From: Corallococcus sicarius
Lineage (GTDB): Bacteria; Myxococcota; Myxococcia; Myxococcales; Myxococcaceae
Length of the DNA stretch: 43,901 bases
Reading direction: 5' to 3'
NCBI RefSeq assembly: GCF_003611735.1
Contig: NZ_RAWG01000043.1
Location: 1 to 43,901, forward strand
Made by a program: the position numbers and the translations under genes. Under the pieces are notes generated by a model, which saw only the letters and a program-made list of their open reading frames with translations, was not told the origin of the DNA and did no database searches. This document shows, piece after piece, positions 33,804 through 41,692 of this stretch (position 1 is its first letter; each line of letters begins with the position of its first letter).

Positions 33804-34526
33804 TCAGCGTGCCTGTTTCTTCCGTGAGGAGCGGACACGTCGCGTGGGCGCGGTTCCCGGTTCCGGCGCCGGTGCGCTGGCGCGCTTTGCCCGAGGCTGT
33901 CCGCCCGTCTTCCGCACGGGCCGGGAGCGAGGCACCGCTGCGTCCGGCACCGGCGCACCGGCAATCAGCATCGCCCGGGCCGCGTCGAGGAGCTCCGCCG
34001 ACACGGCCTGCGAACCGGTGGCCCGCGCGAGCGTCATCGCGCCGAAGCACAGCGCCACCGTCGCCAGCATCTGCTGCCGGGGCGTCGCGCCCTCCCGCTC
34101 CGGCAGATGGACTGCCGCCGCGTCCACCAGCTCCTCCAGCCCGTCAGAAAACGACGCCTGGACCTCCGCCGGCGCGCGCGTCAGGTCCGACAGGAGCGAC
34201 GGCATCATGCAGCTCGTCTGCCCGGTGTCCCGGTTGTAGAGGCTCAGGTAGCGGCGCGCGAAGTGATCCAGGAACGCTGTTCCCCGCAGCCCCTCCAGCC
34301 CCGCCAGCCAGCGCGCCTTGCGCTCGTCCATGAACGCGTGCAGCGACTCCGCGAGCAGCGCCTCCTTGGAGGCGAAGTGCGCGTAGAAGCCGCCCACCGT
34401 CAGGCCCGCGGCGCGCATCACCCGCTCCACGCTCGCCCCGCTGAAGCCCTCCGCGCGGAACAGCTTCTCCGCGGCCGCCAGGATGCGCGCGTGCGTGGCC
34501 TGCTTGTGCTCGGTGGTGTAGCGCAT
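33804..34526 (-). CDS. TetR-family transcriptional regulator
   Basis: A 240-residue regulator. The DNA-binding domain is clear: KQATHARILAAAEKLFRAEG, FSGASVERVMRAAGLTVGGF and YAHFASKEALLAESL at residues ~9-60. The ligand domain carries SCMMPSLLSDLTRAPAEV, as in TetR_C-type members. The last ~35 residues are Arg/Pro/Lys-rich and disordered. It follows the thioesterase gene by 12 bases and so is in its operon. A palindrome before fabF and the thioesterase gene is its likely operator. Fatty-acid-type ligand is inferred from the flanking genes. Confidence 0.9.
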   Translation of the reverse strand: MRYTTEHKQATHARILAAAEKLFRAEGFSGASVERVMRAAGLTVGGFYAHFASKEALLAESLHAFMDERKARWLAGLEGLRGTAFLDHFARRYLSLYNRDTGQTSCMMPSLLSDLTRAPAEVQASFSDGLEELVDAAAVHLPEREGATPRQQMLATVALCFGAMTLARATGSQAVSAELLDAARAMLIAGAPVPDAAVPRSRPVRKTGGQPRAKRASAPAPEPGTAPTRRVRSSRKKQAR

Positions 34527-34538
34527 CGCTCCGGCCCC

Positions 34539-35063
34539 CTACTCCTTCGCGCCCGCCTGCTGTGGCCGGAAGATCATGCACGTCGTGGTGCCGTGGGCGT
34601 AGAGGTTCCCCTTCTCGTCCGTCAGCCGGCCCTGCGCCGTGGCCACCCGGCCCCCGACGTGGATGATCTCCCCCCGGCACTGCAAAGGGCCCGTGTCATG
34701 CGCGATGCCCCGCACGTAGTTCACGTGCAGCTCCAGCGTGGTGTACCCCGCGCCCACCGGCAGCATCGTGTGGACCGCGCACCCCATCGCCGAGTCCATC
34801 AGCGTGGCCGCGAGCCCGCCGTGCACCATGCCAATCGGGTTGTAGTGGTGCTCGCCCGGTTGCACGCCGAACACCACCTTGCCCTCCTCCAGGTCCACGA
34901 GCGTGAAGCCCATCAGCTCCGCGATGGGAGGCCCCGGCAGCTCGCCCCGCTGGATGGCGCGCAGGTACTCCATCCCTGACAGCTTCTTCGCCGCCGCGGC
35001 ACCCTCACGGGGATCCTTCCACGTCACCGTCCGCGTGCGCGGGTTCGTTGCCTGGTCGCTCAT
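34539..35063 (-). CDS. PaaI-family hotdog-fold thioesterase
   Basis: A 174-residue hotdog thioesterase. The active-site helix is visible in HYNPIGMVHGGLAATLMDSAMGCAVHT, with the conserved NPIGMVHGG loop and Asp in the helix; TTLELHVNYVRGI is the next strand. Such enzymes hydrolyse acyl-CoA or aryl-CoA thioesters in the cytoplasm. AGGAG precedes the ATG at 35063; a start nine codons upstream lacks one. It is first in a two-gene operon with TetR and divergent from fabF, linking it to acyl metabolism. Confidence 0.92.
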   Translation of the reverse strand: MSDQATNPRTRTVTWKDPREGAAAAKKLSGMEYLRAIQRGELPGPPIAELMGFTLVDLEEGKVVFGVQPGEHHYNPIGMVHGGLAATLMDSAMGCAVHTMLPVGAGYTTLELHVNYVRGIAHDTGPLQCRGEIIHVGGRVATAQGRLTDEKGNLYAHGTTTCMIFRPQQAGAKE

Positions 35064-35094
35064 CGGGGCTCCTTCACGACTTGAATTCATGGAA

Positions 35095-35109
35095 GTATGA
35101 CCGTAATAC
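35095..35109. promoter_or_regulatory. Imperfect palindrome GTATNACNGTNATAC between thioesterase and fabF
   Basis: A 15-bp palindrome with one unpaired position on each side and one central base lies in the 81-base divergent gap. A TTGAAT (35081-35086) lies 17 bases from TAATAC (35104-35109), so the palindrome would cover a -10 element. It is a good candidate site for the TetR-family gene. Confidence 0.45.
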
Positions 35110-35144
35110 CATCCCGTTCAGACACCCGGGTCAAGGAGCATTCC

Positions 35145-36395
35145 ATGGAGCAGCGGCGCGTCGTGGTGACAGGGATGGGGCTCATCAGCCCGTGTGGCAC
35201 CGGCCTGGAGAAGAGCTGGGACGCGTTGATCCACGGCCGCAGCGGCGTGGGGCCCATCACGCTGTTTGACGCCAGCAAGCTCGACTGCCGCTTCGCCGGC
35301 GAGGTGAAGGACTTCCAACCGGAGGACTTCATCGAACGGCGCGAGGTGCGGCGCATGGACCGCTTCGCGCAGTTCGCGGTGGCGGCGGCGGACATGGCCA
35401 TCGCCGACGCCGGGCTCGTCATCACCCCCGAGAACGCGGAGCGCGTGGCGACCATCATCGGCTCCGGCATCGGCGGCATCCGCAGCATGGAGGAGACGTA
35501 CCAGAAGGCGCTGGAGAAGGGGCCCGACCGCATCAGCCCCTTCTTCATCCTCCAGATGATCATCAACATGGCGCCCGGCTACGTCTCCATGCGCCACGGC
35601 ATCAAGGGCCCCTCGTGGTCCACCAACTCCGCGTGCTCCACCAGCGCCCACGCCATCGGTGAGGCCCTGCGCGGCATCCAGCGCGGCGAGTTCGACACCG
35701 CCGTGGCGGGCGGCGCGGAGGCCCCCATCTCCCTGCTGGGCGTGGGCGGCTTCGCCGCGATGAAGGCCCTGTCCACGCGCAACGACGCCCCCCAGGCCGC
35801 GAGCCGCCCGTTCGACCGGGACCGCGACGGCTTCGTGCTCGCGGAGGGCGCGGGCATCCTCATCCTGGAGGCGTACGAAGTCGCCAGGGCCCGGGGCGCC
35901 CGCATCCTCGCGGAGGTGGCGGGCTACGGCGCCAGCTCCGACGCCCACCACGTCACCGCCCCCGCCCCGGAGCACGAGGGCGCCCAGCGCGCCATGCGGG
36001 CCGCCCTCAAGGACGCGCGCCTGGAGCCGTCCGCCATCGGCTACCTCAACGCGCACGGCACCTCGACGGACATCGGCGACCTGCTGGAGATGCAGGGCAT
36101 CGCCCGCGTGTTCGGTGACGCGGCCGCCCGGCTCGCCATCTCCTCCACCAAGTCCATGACGGGCCACATGAACGGCGCGGCCGGCGCCGCCGAGGCCGTC
36201 ATCAGCATCCTGGCCCTCACCCGGGGCGTGCTCCCCCCCACCATCAACCTGGAGCACCAGGACCCGCGCATCCCGCTCGACTGCATCCCCAACGTCGCCC
36301 GCGAAAAGCGCGTGGACGCCGTCATGAGCAACTCCTTCGGCTTCGGCGGCACCAACGTCGCCCTCGTGTTCCGCCGGCCGCCAGAGGCCTCCTGA
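35145..36395 (+). CDS. fabF: 3-oxoacyl-[acyl-carrier-protein] synthase II
   Basis: FabF condenses malonyl-ACP with acyl-ACP in fatty acid chain elongation. The 416-residue length is standard. The Cys-His-His triad is present: C164 in [16 protein letters not shown]304 in [11 protein letters not shown] and H341 in [12 protein letters not shown]. The C-terminal [12 protein letters not shown] is conserved. The ATG at 35145 follows AGGAG by 6 bases. It stands alone rather than in a fab cluster, divergent from the thioesterase-TetR operon, so it is probably an additional, regulated copy used for lipid adjustment or a secondary product. Confidence 0.95.
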   Translation: MEQRRVVVTGMGLISPCGTGLEKSWDALIHGRSGVGPITLFDASKLDCRFAGEVKDFQPEDFIERREVRRMDRFAQFAVAAADMAIADAGLVITPENAERVATIIGSGIGGIRSMEETYQKALEKGPDRISPFFILQMIINMAPGYVSMRHGIKGPSWSTNSACSTSAHAIGEALRGIQRGEFDTAVAGGAEAPISLLGVGGFAAMKALSTRNDAPQAASRPFDRDRDGFVLAEGAGILILEAYEVARARGARILAEVAGYGASSDAHHVTAPAPEHEGAQRAMRAALKDARLEPSAIGYLNAHGTSTDIGDLLEMQGIARVFGDAAARLAISSTKSMTGHMNGAAGAAEAVISILALTRGVLPPTINLEHQDPRIPLDCIPNVAREKRVDAVMSNSFGFGGTNVALVFRRPPEAS

Positions 36396-36634
36396 GGGGC
36401 CCCGTCATCCTTTGTAAAAAACCGTGCGCGGATTTACTGACTTTTCCCCAGTTCTGCCGCAGCGCGTTGGTAAAGGTTTGACAACGTGCGGCGCGGGCGA
36501 CTGCTCCCCACACCGGCTACACCTGAAAGCCGCATGATTACATGGGATTACGTAGGCCCTGGCCCAGGAGGGAGGCAGTCAACCCTCTGCGCGTCGCCTG
36601 TGGGACAGCGCTCCGGCGAGGCAGAAACGTTTAT

Positions 36635-36658
36635 TGCAAATCGGTAAATCGATTTGCA
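36635..36658. promoter_or_regulatory. Inverted repeat TGCAAATCG-N6-CGATTTGCA upstream of the ScfR-like gene
   Basis: A perfect 9-bp-arm inverted repeat with spacer GTAAAT, 63 bases before the start codon. It contains TTTGCA boxes on both strands, similar to sites of RamB/ScfR-type regulators. Autoregulation is inferred. The rest of the gap 36396-36721 is AT-rich in patches; it holds a lone TTGACA at 36478-36483 without a convincing -10, and no gene. Confidence 0.6.
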
Positions 36659-36721
36659 GAGTGGATCCAGAGACCCGGTGTCGGACACGTCGTCTGACGC
36701 GGCCCACCGGTGGCTGGAGCC

Positions 36722-38332
36722 ATGAACAACGACAACGCTCTGAACGCGAACGTGGGGCTGAAGCTTCGAGGCCTGCGGTTGCAGCGCAACATCAAGCAGG
36801 CGGACGCCGCCAAGGACCTGGGCGTTTCGCCCGCGTACCTGAACCTCATCGAGAAGGGCAAGCGGGTCATGCCCTTCCCGCTGCTGTGGAAGGCGCTGCG
36901 CTACCTGGAGCAGGACCCCGAACAGTTCATGTCCACGCTGGGCGAGGGCCGCGTGGACGAGGCCCTGGCGAAGCTGCTGGATGAACCGCTGCTCAAGAGC
37001 CTGGACATCGACTCCGAGTCGCTCCAGTCGCTCTCCGCGGAGCCGAAGCTCGCCGGCACCGTCGCGGCCCTCTTCAACCTCTACAAGAACACGCGCACGC
37101 AGCTGGAGAACGTGCTCGCGCAGCTCAACGTGGAGGAGCGCACGCGCACGCAGGGCTCCCCTTCCGGCAACGGCCTGGGCAACACGCCGGGCGTGCGGTT
37201 CGACTACTCGCCCTTCGACGAGGTCAGCGACTTCCTGGAGAAGCACCGCAACTACTTCCCGGAGCTGGAGGAGCAGGCGGAGGGGCTGCGCCGCGACTTC
37301 CGGCTGGAGCAGCAGATCACCAGCAGCCAGCTCACCCGCATGCTGGAGGAGCGCTTCGACTACAAGGTGCGGATTGAGCGCGCCAACAGCGGCTCGTCCG
37401 TGGTGCGCAGGCTGGACCTGGATGCGCGCACGCTCACGCTGTCACCGGACCTCACCGAACAGCCCCTGAAGTTCCAGATCGCCGCCTCCATCGGCTTGAT
37501 GGTGATGGACCGCGAGAAGCTGGTGGAGCGCATCCTGGGCGCCGGGCGCATGCGGCACGGGGAGACGGAGCGGCTCATCAAGGTCAACCTCGCGAACTAC
37601 TTCGCGGGCGCGCTGATGCTGCCCTACAGCGAGTTCTTCCGGGAGGTGCAGCGCACGCGCTACGACGTGGAGCTGCTCTCCAACGTCTTCGGCACCACCT
37701 ACGAGACGGTGGCGCACCGCATCTGCAACCTGTCCGACCCCAAGCGACAGGGCATCCCCTTCCATTTCCTGCGCGCGGACATCGCCGGCAACATCTCCAA
37801 GCGCTACAGCGGCACCGGCATCCGCTTCGCGTCGGGCGGCGGCTCTTGCGCGAAGTGGGCGGTGCACCTGGCGTTCCTCAACCCGTCGCAGATTACCCGG
37901 CAGTACTCCATCATGCCGGACGGCACGACGTACTTCTGCTTCGCGAAGGTGCAGCTGCAGCCCATTGAAGGCTCCATCGTGAAGGGCACCGCGTACTCCA
38001 TCGGCCTGGGCACGCACGCGGAGAACGCGAAGTACCTGGCGTACGGCCTGCCCACCAACGACCTGCGCAAGGACGCCATCCCCAGCGGCATCTCCTGCCG
38101 CTTCTGCGAGCGCACGGACTGCAACCAGCGCGCGGCGGCCAGCTACCGCTTCGCCTTCGCCTTCGACGAGTACACGAAGAAGGACTGCTTCTTCTCCCCG
38201 CTGCTCGTCCACGAGAAGGAGAAGAGCGAGCGCAACGGAAACCCCGAGCCGGACGGCAATGGCGCTGACGGCAGCGAGAAGCATGATTCGCTGGACAGGG
38301 CCGCCCGGCGCCGCAAGGGTAGCGAGAGCTGA
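36722..38332 (+). CDS. ScfR-type (short-chain fatty acyl) XRE transcriptional regulator
   Basis: A 536-residue regulator: XRE helix-turn-helix at residues ~12-66 (LRGLRLQRNIKQADAAKDLG, VSPAYLNLIEKGKRVMP), a middle ImmA/IrrE-like region (~240-300) in which the peptidase HExxH is absent (FQIAASIGLMVMD instead), and a C-terminal DUF2083-like domain with C459-x2-C462-x4-C467 (CRFCERTDCNQRAA). ScfR proteins control propionate, glyoxylate and acyl-CoA metabolism and often bind TTTGCAAA-like sites. ATG at 36722 is preferred (GGAG 4 bases upstream); a GTG four codons earlier is possible. Its stop is one base before the next ATG. Confidence 0.88.
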   Translation: MNNDNALNANVGLKLRGLRLQRNIKQADAAKDLGVSPAYLNLIEKGKRVMPFPLLWKALRYLEQDPEQFMSTLGEGRVDEALAKLLDEPLLKSLDIDSESLQSLSAEPKLAGTVAALFNLYKNTRTQLENVLAQLNVEERTRTQGSPSGNGLGNTPGVRFDYSPFDEVSDFLEKHRNYFPELEEQAEGLRRDFRLEQQITSSQLTRMLEERFDYKVRIERANSGSSVVRRLDLDARTLTLSPDLTEQPLKFQIAASIGLMVMDREKLVERILGAGRMRHGETERLIKVNLANYFAGALMLPYSEFFREVQRTRYDVELLSNVFGTTYETVAHRICNLSDPKRQGIPFHFLRADIAGNISKRYSGTGIRFASGGGSCAKWAVHLAFLNPSQITRQYSIMPDGTTYFCFAKVQLQPIEGSIVKGTAYSIGLGTHAENAKYLAYGLPTNDLRKDAIPSGISCRFCERTDCNQRAAASYRFAFAFDEYTKKDCFFSPLLVHEKEKSERNGNPEPDGNGADGSEKHDSLDRAARRRKGSES

Positions 38333-38333
38333 C

Positions 38334-39203
38334 ATGCACCCGCCCGACACCGAACGCGCCCACATCGCCGACGCCATCCAGAAGCAGCAGAACGCGCTCG
38401 CCTCGCTGCGCATCACCGGAGCCCCCGCTGAAGTAGGCCAGGGGCTGGTGACGCTCGCGGAGCTGCACGGGATGCTGGAGGACCACGCCGCCAGCCGCGA
38501 GCACTACGAAGAGGCGCTGCGCTTCTTCAAGACGGCGGGCAACAAGCCCGGCCAGGCGCAGGCCCTCTTCGGCCTGGGCGTGGTGAAGGCCCACTTCGAG
38601 GACCACCGGGGCGCCATCGAGCACATGGCCCTGGCCGCCGGCCTCTTCAACGAGGCGAGGGACCGCGACGGCGAGGCGCTCACCCGCGCCTGCATCGGCG
38701 AGTCCCTGCGCGCGATGGGCGAGGTGGACGGCGCCGAGGAGAAGTACCAGGAGGCGCTCATCCTCTTCCGCCAGACGCGCAACACGGAGCGCATGGCGCG
38801 GCTGCTGCTGGACATTGGCGATCTGCGCATGGCCAAGGGCGAGTACGAGCCCGCGCGCAAGCGGTTCCTGGAGGCCGTGCCGCTCCTGGAGCAGGGCGAG
38901 GATCCGGAGGCGCTCGCGCTGGGCCACCTGCTGCTGGGCGAGTCCGAGGGGCTCTTGGGCCACCACGACAACGCGCGCCCGCACCTGCTGCGCGCGGTGG
39001 ACGTGTACGAGGGCCTGCATGACCACGTCTACGAGGCCCGCGCCCGCTGGGACCTGGGGCTGTCCTGCTACTACCTCCAGGACTTCCCCGCGGCCCGCGC
39101 GCAGTTCGAGGCCGTGCTGCCGCTGTACGAGGACCAGGGCCGCCACGAGGACGTGGCCAAGGTGAAGAACATCCTCGCGCACTTCACCGCGCGCGGCGTG
39201 TAG
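38334..39203 (+). CDS. Tetratricopeptide repeat protein
   Basis: A 289-residue protein made of about six TPR helix pairs with regular G-x-Y/F-x-A motifs: AASREHYEEALRFFKTAGN, GAIEHMALAAGLFNEARD, GAEEKYQEALILFRQTRN, EYEPARKRFLEAVPLLEQ, DNARPHLLRAVDVYEGL, AARAQFEAVLPLYEDQG. No signal peptide or enzyme domain is seen, so it is a cytoplasmic binding protein. It begins TGA-C-ATG after the ScfR-like gene and so is translationally coupled; a direct role in modulating that regulator is possible. Confidence 0.88.
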   Translation: MHPPDTERAHIADAIQKQQNALASLRITGAPAEVGQGLVTLAELHGMLEDHAASREHYEEALRFFKTAGNKPGQAQALFGLGVVKAHFEDHRGAIEHMALAAGLFNEARDRDGEALTRACIGESLRAMGEVDGAEEKYQEALILFRQTRNTERMARLLLDIGDLRMAKGEYEPARKRFLEAVPLLEQGEDPEALALGHLLLGESEGLLGHHDNARPHLLRAVDVYEGLHDHVYEARARWDLGLSCYYLQDFPAARAQFEAVLPLYEDQGRHEDVAKVKNILAHFTARGV

Positions 39204-39239
39204 TCACCGCGCGCGGCGTGGGCCTCTACGCCGCGTGTG

Positions 39240-39749
39240 TCAGGCCTGGAAGCCCGCGCCCACCGCGAGCGCCAGCAGGCCCAGCACCCCCGCGGCGATG
39301 GCGGTGTAGCGCCACTCGCCGCGCAGGCCCAGCAGCGTCCCCGCCATCGCGAGCCGCGCCACCGGCGTCACCAGCAGCATGGACGCCGCGCCCTTGCGCA
39401 ACAGGTCGATGGCCACGTGCACGGACTCGTCGCGCGGCAGCAGCTCCAGCGCGAGCGACGCCACGAACATCCCACCGCTCATCACCGCCCCGGTGCGCAG
39501 CATCCGCGCGATCCACCGCTCCCCCCTGCTGGCACGCGCTGCCCACCGCCGCGCGTGGGGCTGGCCCTCCGGCTGGGTGACGGGCTCTTCGGGGAACGCC
39601 TCTGGAAAGGACTCCGGGAACGCCTCCGGGAACGCCTCCTGCGCGGGCAGGGCCACGGCCTGCGCCTGCGCGTTGCGCGGTGGAGGCGCGGGCTCAGCCC
39701 CCCTCACCGACGGGTGCACACCCTGCATCAAGGGACCGACTTCGTTCAT
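39240..39749 (-). CDS. DUF1634 membrane protein with FPE repeats
   Basis: A 169-residue protein. The C-terminal half is the DUF1634 domain with three hydrophobic helices (GAVMSGGMFVASLALELL, GAASMLLVTPVARLAMAGTLL, YTAIAAGVLGLLALAVGAGF). These proteins are found next to TauE/SafE permeases. The N-terminal half is disordered and contains four EAFP/ESFP units at residues 38-53. Its ATG overlaps the permease stop by 4 bases. A longer frame upstream lies inside the permease gene and is shadow. Confidence 0.85.
   Translation of the reverse strand: MNEVGPLMQGVHPSVRGAEPAPPPRNAQAQAVALPAQEAFPEAFPESFPEAFPEEPVTQPEGQPHARRWAARASRGERWIARMLRTGAVMSGGMFVASLALELLPRDESVHVAIDLLRKGAASMLLVTPVARLAMAGTLLGLRGEWRYTAIAAGVLGLLALAVGAGFQA
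39591..39638 (+). repeat. Four 12-bp tandem units in the DUF1634 gene
   Basis: Four consecutive 12-base units of the form CGGGAACGCCTC (three nearly identical, one diverged) encode the EAFP-type repeats. The unit is a multiple of three, so copy-number change keeps the frame and would vary only the linker length. Confidence 0.85.
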
Positions 39750-40528
39750 TTCCACAGACTCGGCCACAACCCCTCCCCACCCTTCCAAAGCATCTGGCCG
39801 GCCACCAGAAGCAGTACCGCCGCGAAGAGCTTCTTCAAGACCGCGGTTGGAACCTTCGGCATCCAGCGGCTGCCCACCGACGCACCGGCCAGCACCCCGA
39901 CAACGAGGGGCGCCACGAGCGCGAGGTTCAGGTGGCCGCGCCACGCGTACGCCGCCACGCTCGCGGCCCCGGTGACGCCCACCATCAGGTTGCTGGTGGC
40001 GCTGGCCACCTTGAAGGGCACGCGCATGCCGTAGCTCATCAGCGGCACCTTCAGCGGGCCGCCGCCCACGCCCAGGAGCGCCGACAGGCCCCCCGCGACG
40101 AACGAGCCGGAGATGCCCAGCGGATAGTTGACGGGCACGTACTGCGTCGTCGTCACCGGCTCCTGCACCGGCGCGCGGAGCAGCAGCATCTGCAGCGACA
40201 CGAAGAGCGTGAAGAGGCCGAACACCACCGCCACCATCGCCTCCGCGACGAAGGCCGCGACGAGCCCGCCGACGATGGCGCCCATCACCGTGGCGAGCTC
40301 CAGCGTGAGCCCCAGCCGCAGGTCACTCAGCTTGTTCTCCACGTAGCTGGCGGCGGCGGCGCAGGAATTGGCCACCACGCACATCAGGCTCGCGGGGACG
40401 GCCTGCTCCAGGGGGATGCCGAAGCCCAGCACCAGCACGGGCACCAGCACGATGCCGCCACCAATGCCCAGCAGCGCGCCCAGCCCGCCCGCCATCACGC
40501 CCGACGCCATCAGGAGGAATACCGTCAT
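39746..40528 (-). CDS. TauE/SafE-family sulfite or organosulfur exporter
   Basis: A 260-residue polytopic membrane protein with the TauE/SafE repeat: GGLGALLGIGGGIVLVPVLVLGFG at the N-terminus and FVAGGLSALLGVGGGPLKVPLMSYGM in the second half. Family members export sulfite, sulfoacetate or related anions; the actual substrate here is unknown. The partner DUF1634 gene overlaps by ATGA. An inverted repeat lies directly against its start codon. Confidence 0.9.
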   Translation of the reverse strand: MTVFLLMASGVMAGGLGALLGIGGGIVLVPVLVLGFGIPLEQAVPASLMCVVANSCAAAASYVENKLSDLRLGLTLELATVMGAIVGGLVAAFVAEAMVAVVFGLFTLFVSLQMLLLRAPVQEPVTTTQYVPVNYPLGISGSFVAGGLSALLGVGGGPLKVPLMSYGMRVPFKVASATSNLMVGVTGAASVAAYAWRGHLNLALVAPLVVGVLAGASVGSRWMPKVPTAVLKKLFAAVLLLVAGQMLWKGGEGLWPSLWK

Positions 40529-40548
40529 TCCCTATCGAGGATAGGGAA
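40528..40548. promoter_or_regulatory. Inverted repeat TTCCCTATC-N3-GATAGGGAA at the TauE start codon
   Basis: A perfect 9-bp-arm inverted repeat with a 3-base spacer begins at the first base of the TauE-type start codon and extends upstream. It may be an operator. As RNA, the hairpin would sequester the purine-rich GATAGGGA that serves as ribosome binding site, so translational control is also possible. No other feature is visible in the 40529-40655 gap. Confidence 0.55.
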
Positions 40549-40655
40549 CGCTCCCTGGTTCGGATAGCGCGACACCGGCGTCGGTACGTGGCTCGATTGG
40601 CCGGATGCCCTCCACGCGAACATCGCCTCCGACGCGCGGCGTGGATGCACGTTCA

Positions 40656-41549
40656 CTAGGCGGCAGTGGCCCCCAGGGTCCCCTCGGGGAACTCCTCGAA
40701 GAAGCGCGCGCGCGTGCGGGGCGTGTAGGTGCCTCGCGCCATGTACCCGTGCAGCCTCTTGATCAACCCGCGCGTCACGTCCAACGCGGCGTCCACCTCC
40801 GCCGCGAAGTCGAAGACGTCATTGCGGTACAGCTCCTGGAAGGACAGCTGCGTGTACGCCGGCAGCGCCCGCACGCGTCCCAGGGGACTGGAGAGGAAGA
40901 GGCCGGAGACATAGAGGCCGCGCACCCAGCCATCCAGGTCCGCCTTGGTGGGCGCCTCGCCCACGCTCCCCTGCGACGCCAGCCGCACGAGTTCGTAGAT
41001 GCCCCGGCCAATGCCGCGCAGCGGGATGCCCTCGCTCTTCACCACCTGGAACTTCTCGCGCAGGCGCGAGGTGCCCACGCCGTCCGAGCCCTCCAGTTGG
41101 CGCAGGTAGAACAGCGTCTGGGCCCACTCCACCTGCCGGCGCGCGTCCCAGGCCCGCTCGCCCTTGCGGCGGTGGCGCAGCACCAGCGCGTCCACCAGCG
41201 GATGGAGGCGCCGGTCCAGGCTCAGGTGGGTGAAGTAGCCGGCGAGGATGGCCAGCCCCGCCTCGGTGCCCACGAGGGCCCCGGTGGCGACGAGCTCCGC
41301 CATCTTGAGTCCCATGCCGACCGGGGCGCGCTCGTGGTACAGCCGCGCGAAGGGGGGCCAGCCAGCCTCCGGCAGCAGCATGGACAGCCCCCCGCGCACG
41401 CCCGCGCACAGCGGCAGGTCCGGCAGCGCCGCCCCGAAGCGCGCATAGGGCAGATCTTCCGACAACGCTCGCACCCAGTCCGCGGGGAGCCCGTCGGGAT
41501 GGGCCGCCAACCGTTCGATGGCCGTCAGATGGAGCAACAGGGTGGGCAT
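40656..41549 (-). CDS. Putative zinc-dependent phospholipase C-like protein
   Basis: A 297-residue soluble protein. MPTLLLHLTAIERLAAHPD, YARFGAALPDLP, FARLYHERAP and GYFTHLSLDRRLHPLVDALV resemble the His/Asp pattern of the zinc-dependent phospholipase C (S1/P1 nuclease-like) superfamily. The order G..PDLP ... H ... H.S.D...HP is the basis for the call. The C-terminal part is helical and basic. No signal peptide is seen, which is unusual for a secreted phospholipase, so the substrate and even the activity are uncertain. It is divergent from pepA across 143 bases. Confidence 0.5.
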   Translation of the reverse strand: MPTLLLHLTAIERLAAHPDGLPADWVRALSEDLPYARFGAALPDLPLCAGVRGGLSMLLPEAGWPPFARLYHERAPVGMGLKMAELVATGALVGTEAGLAILAGYFTHLSLDRRLHPLVDALVLRHRRKGERAWDARRQVEWAQTLFYLRQLEGSDGVGTSRLREKFQVVKSEGIPLRGIGRGIYELVRLASQGSVGEAPTKADLDGWVRGLYVSGLFLSSPLGRVRALPAYTQLSFQELYRNDVFDFAAEVDAALDVTRGLIKRLHGYMARGTYTPRTRARFFEEFPEGTLGATAA

Positions 41550-41692
41550 GGAGGACCCAGAGCTATCCAGCGCGCCGGGGCAATGCAATGCCGGAGTGGC
41601 AACCAGCGCTTTGCGAGCAACACGGCGCGCGTCTACAGTCGCGCCCTTCGGATCACCTCTTCTTCCCATCCAGTCCAGGAGTCCAAGTCGCC

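Noticed and set aside
36478..36483. TTGACA as a promoter for the ScfR-like gene
   Set aside because: No acceptable -10 hexamer at 16-18 bases and it is over 200 bases from the start; kept only as a note.
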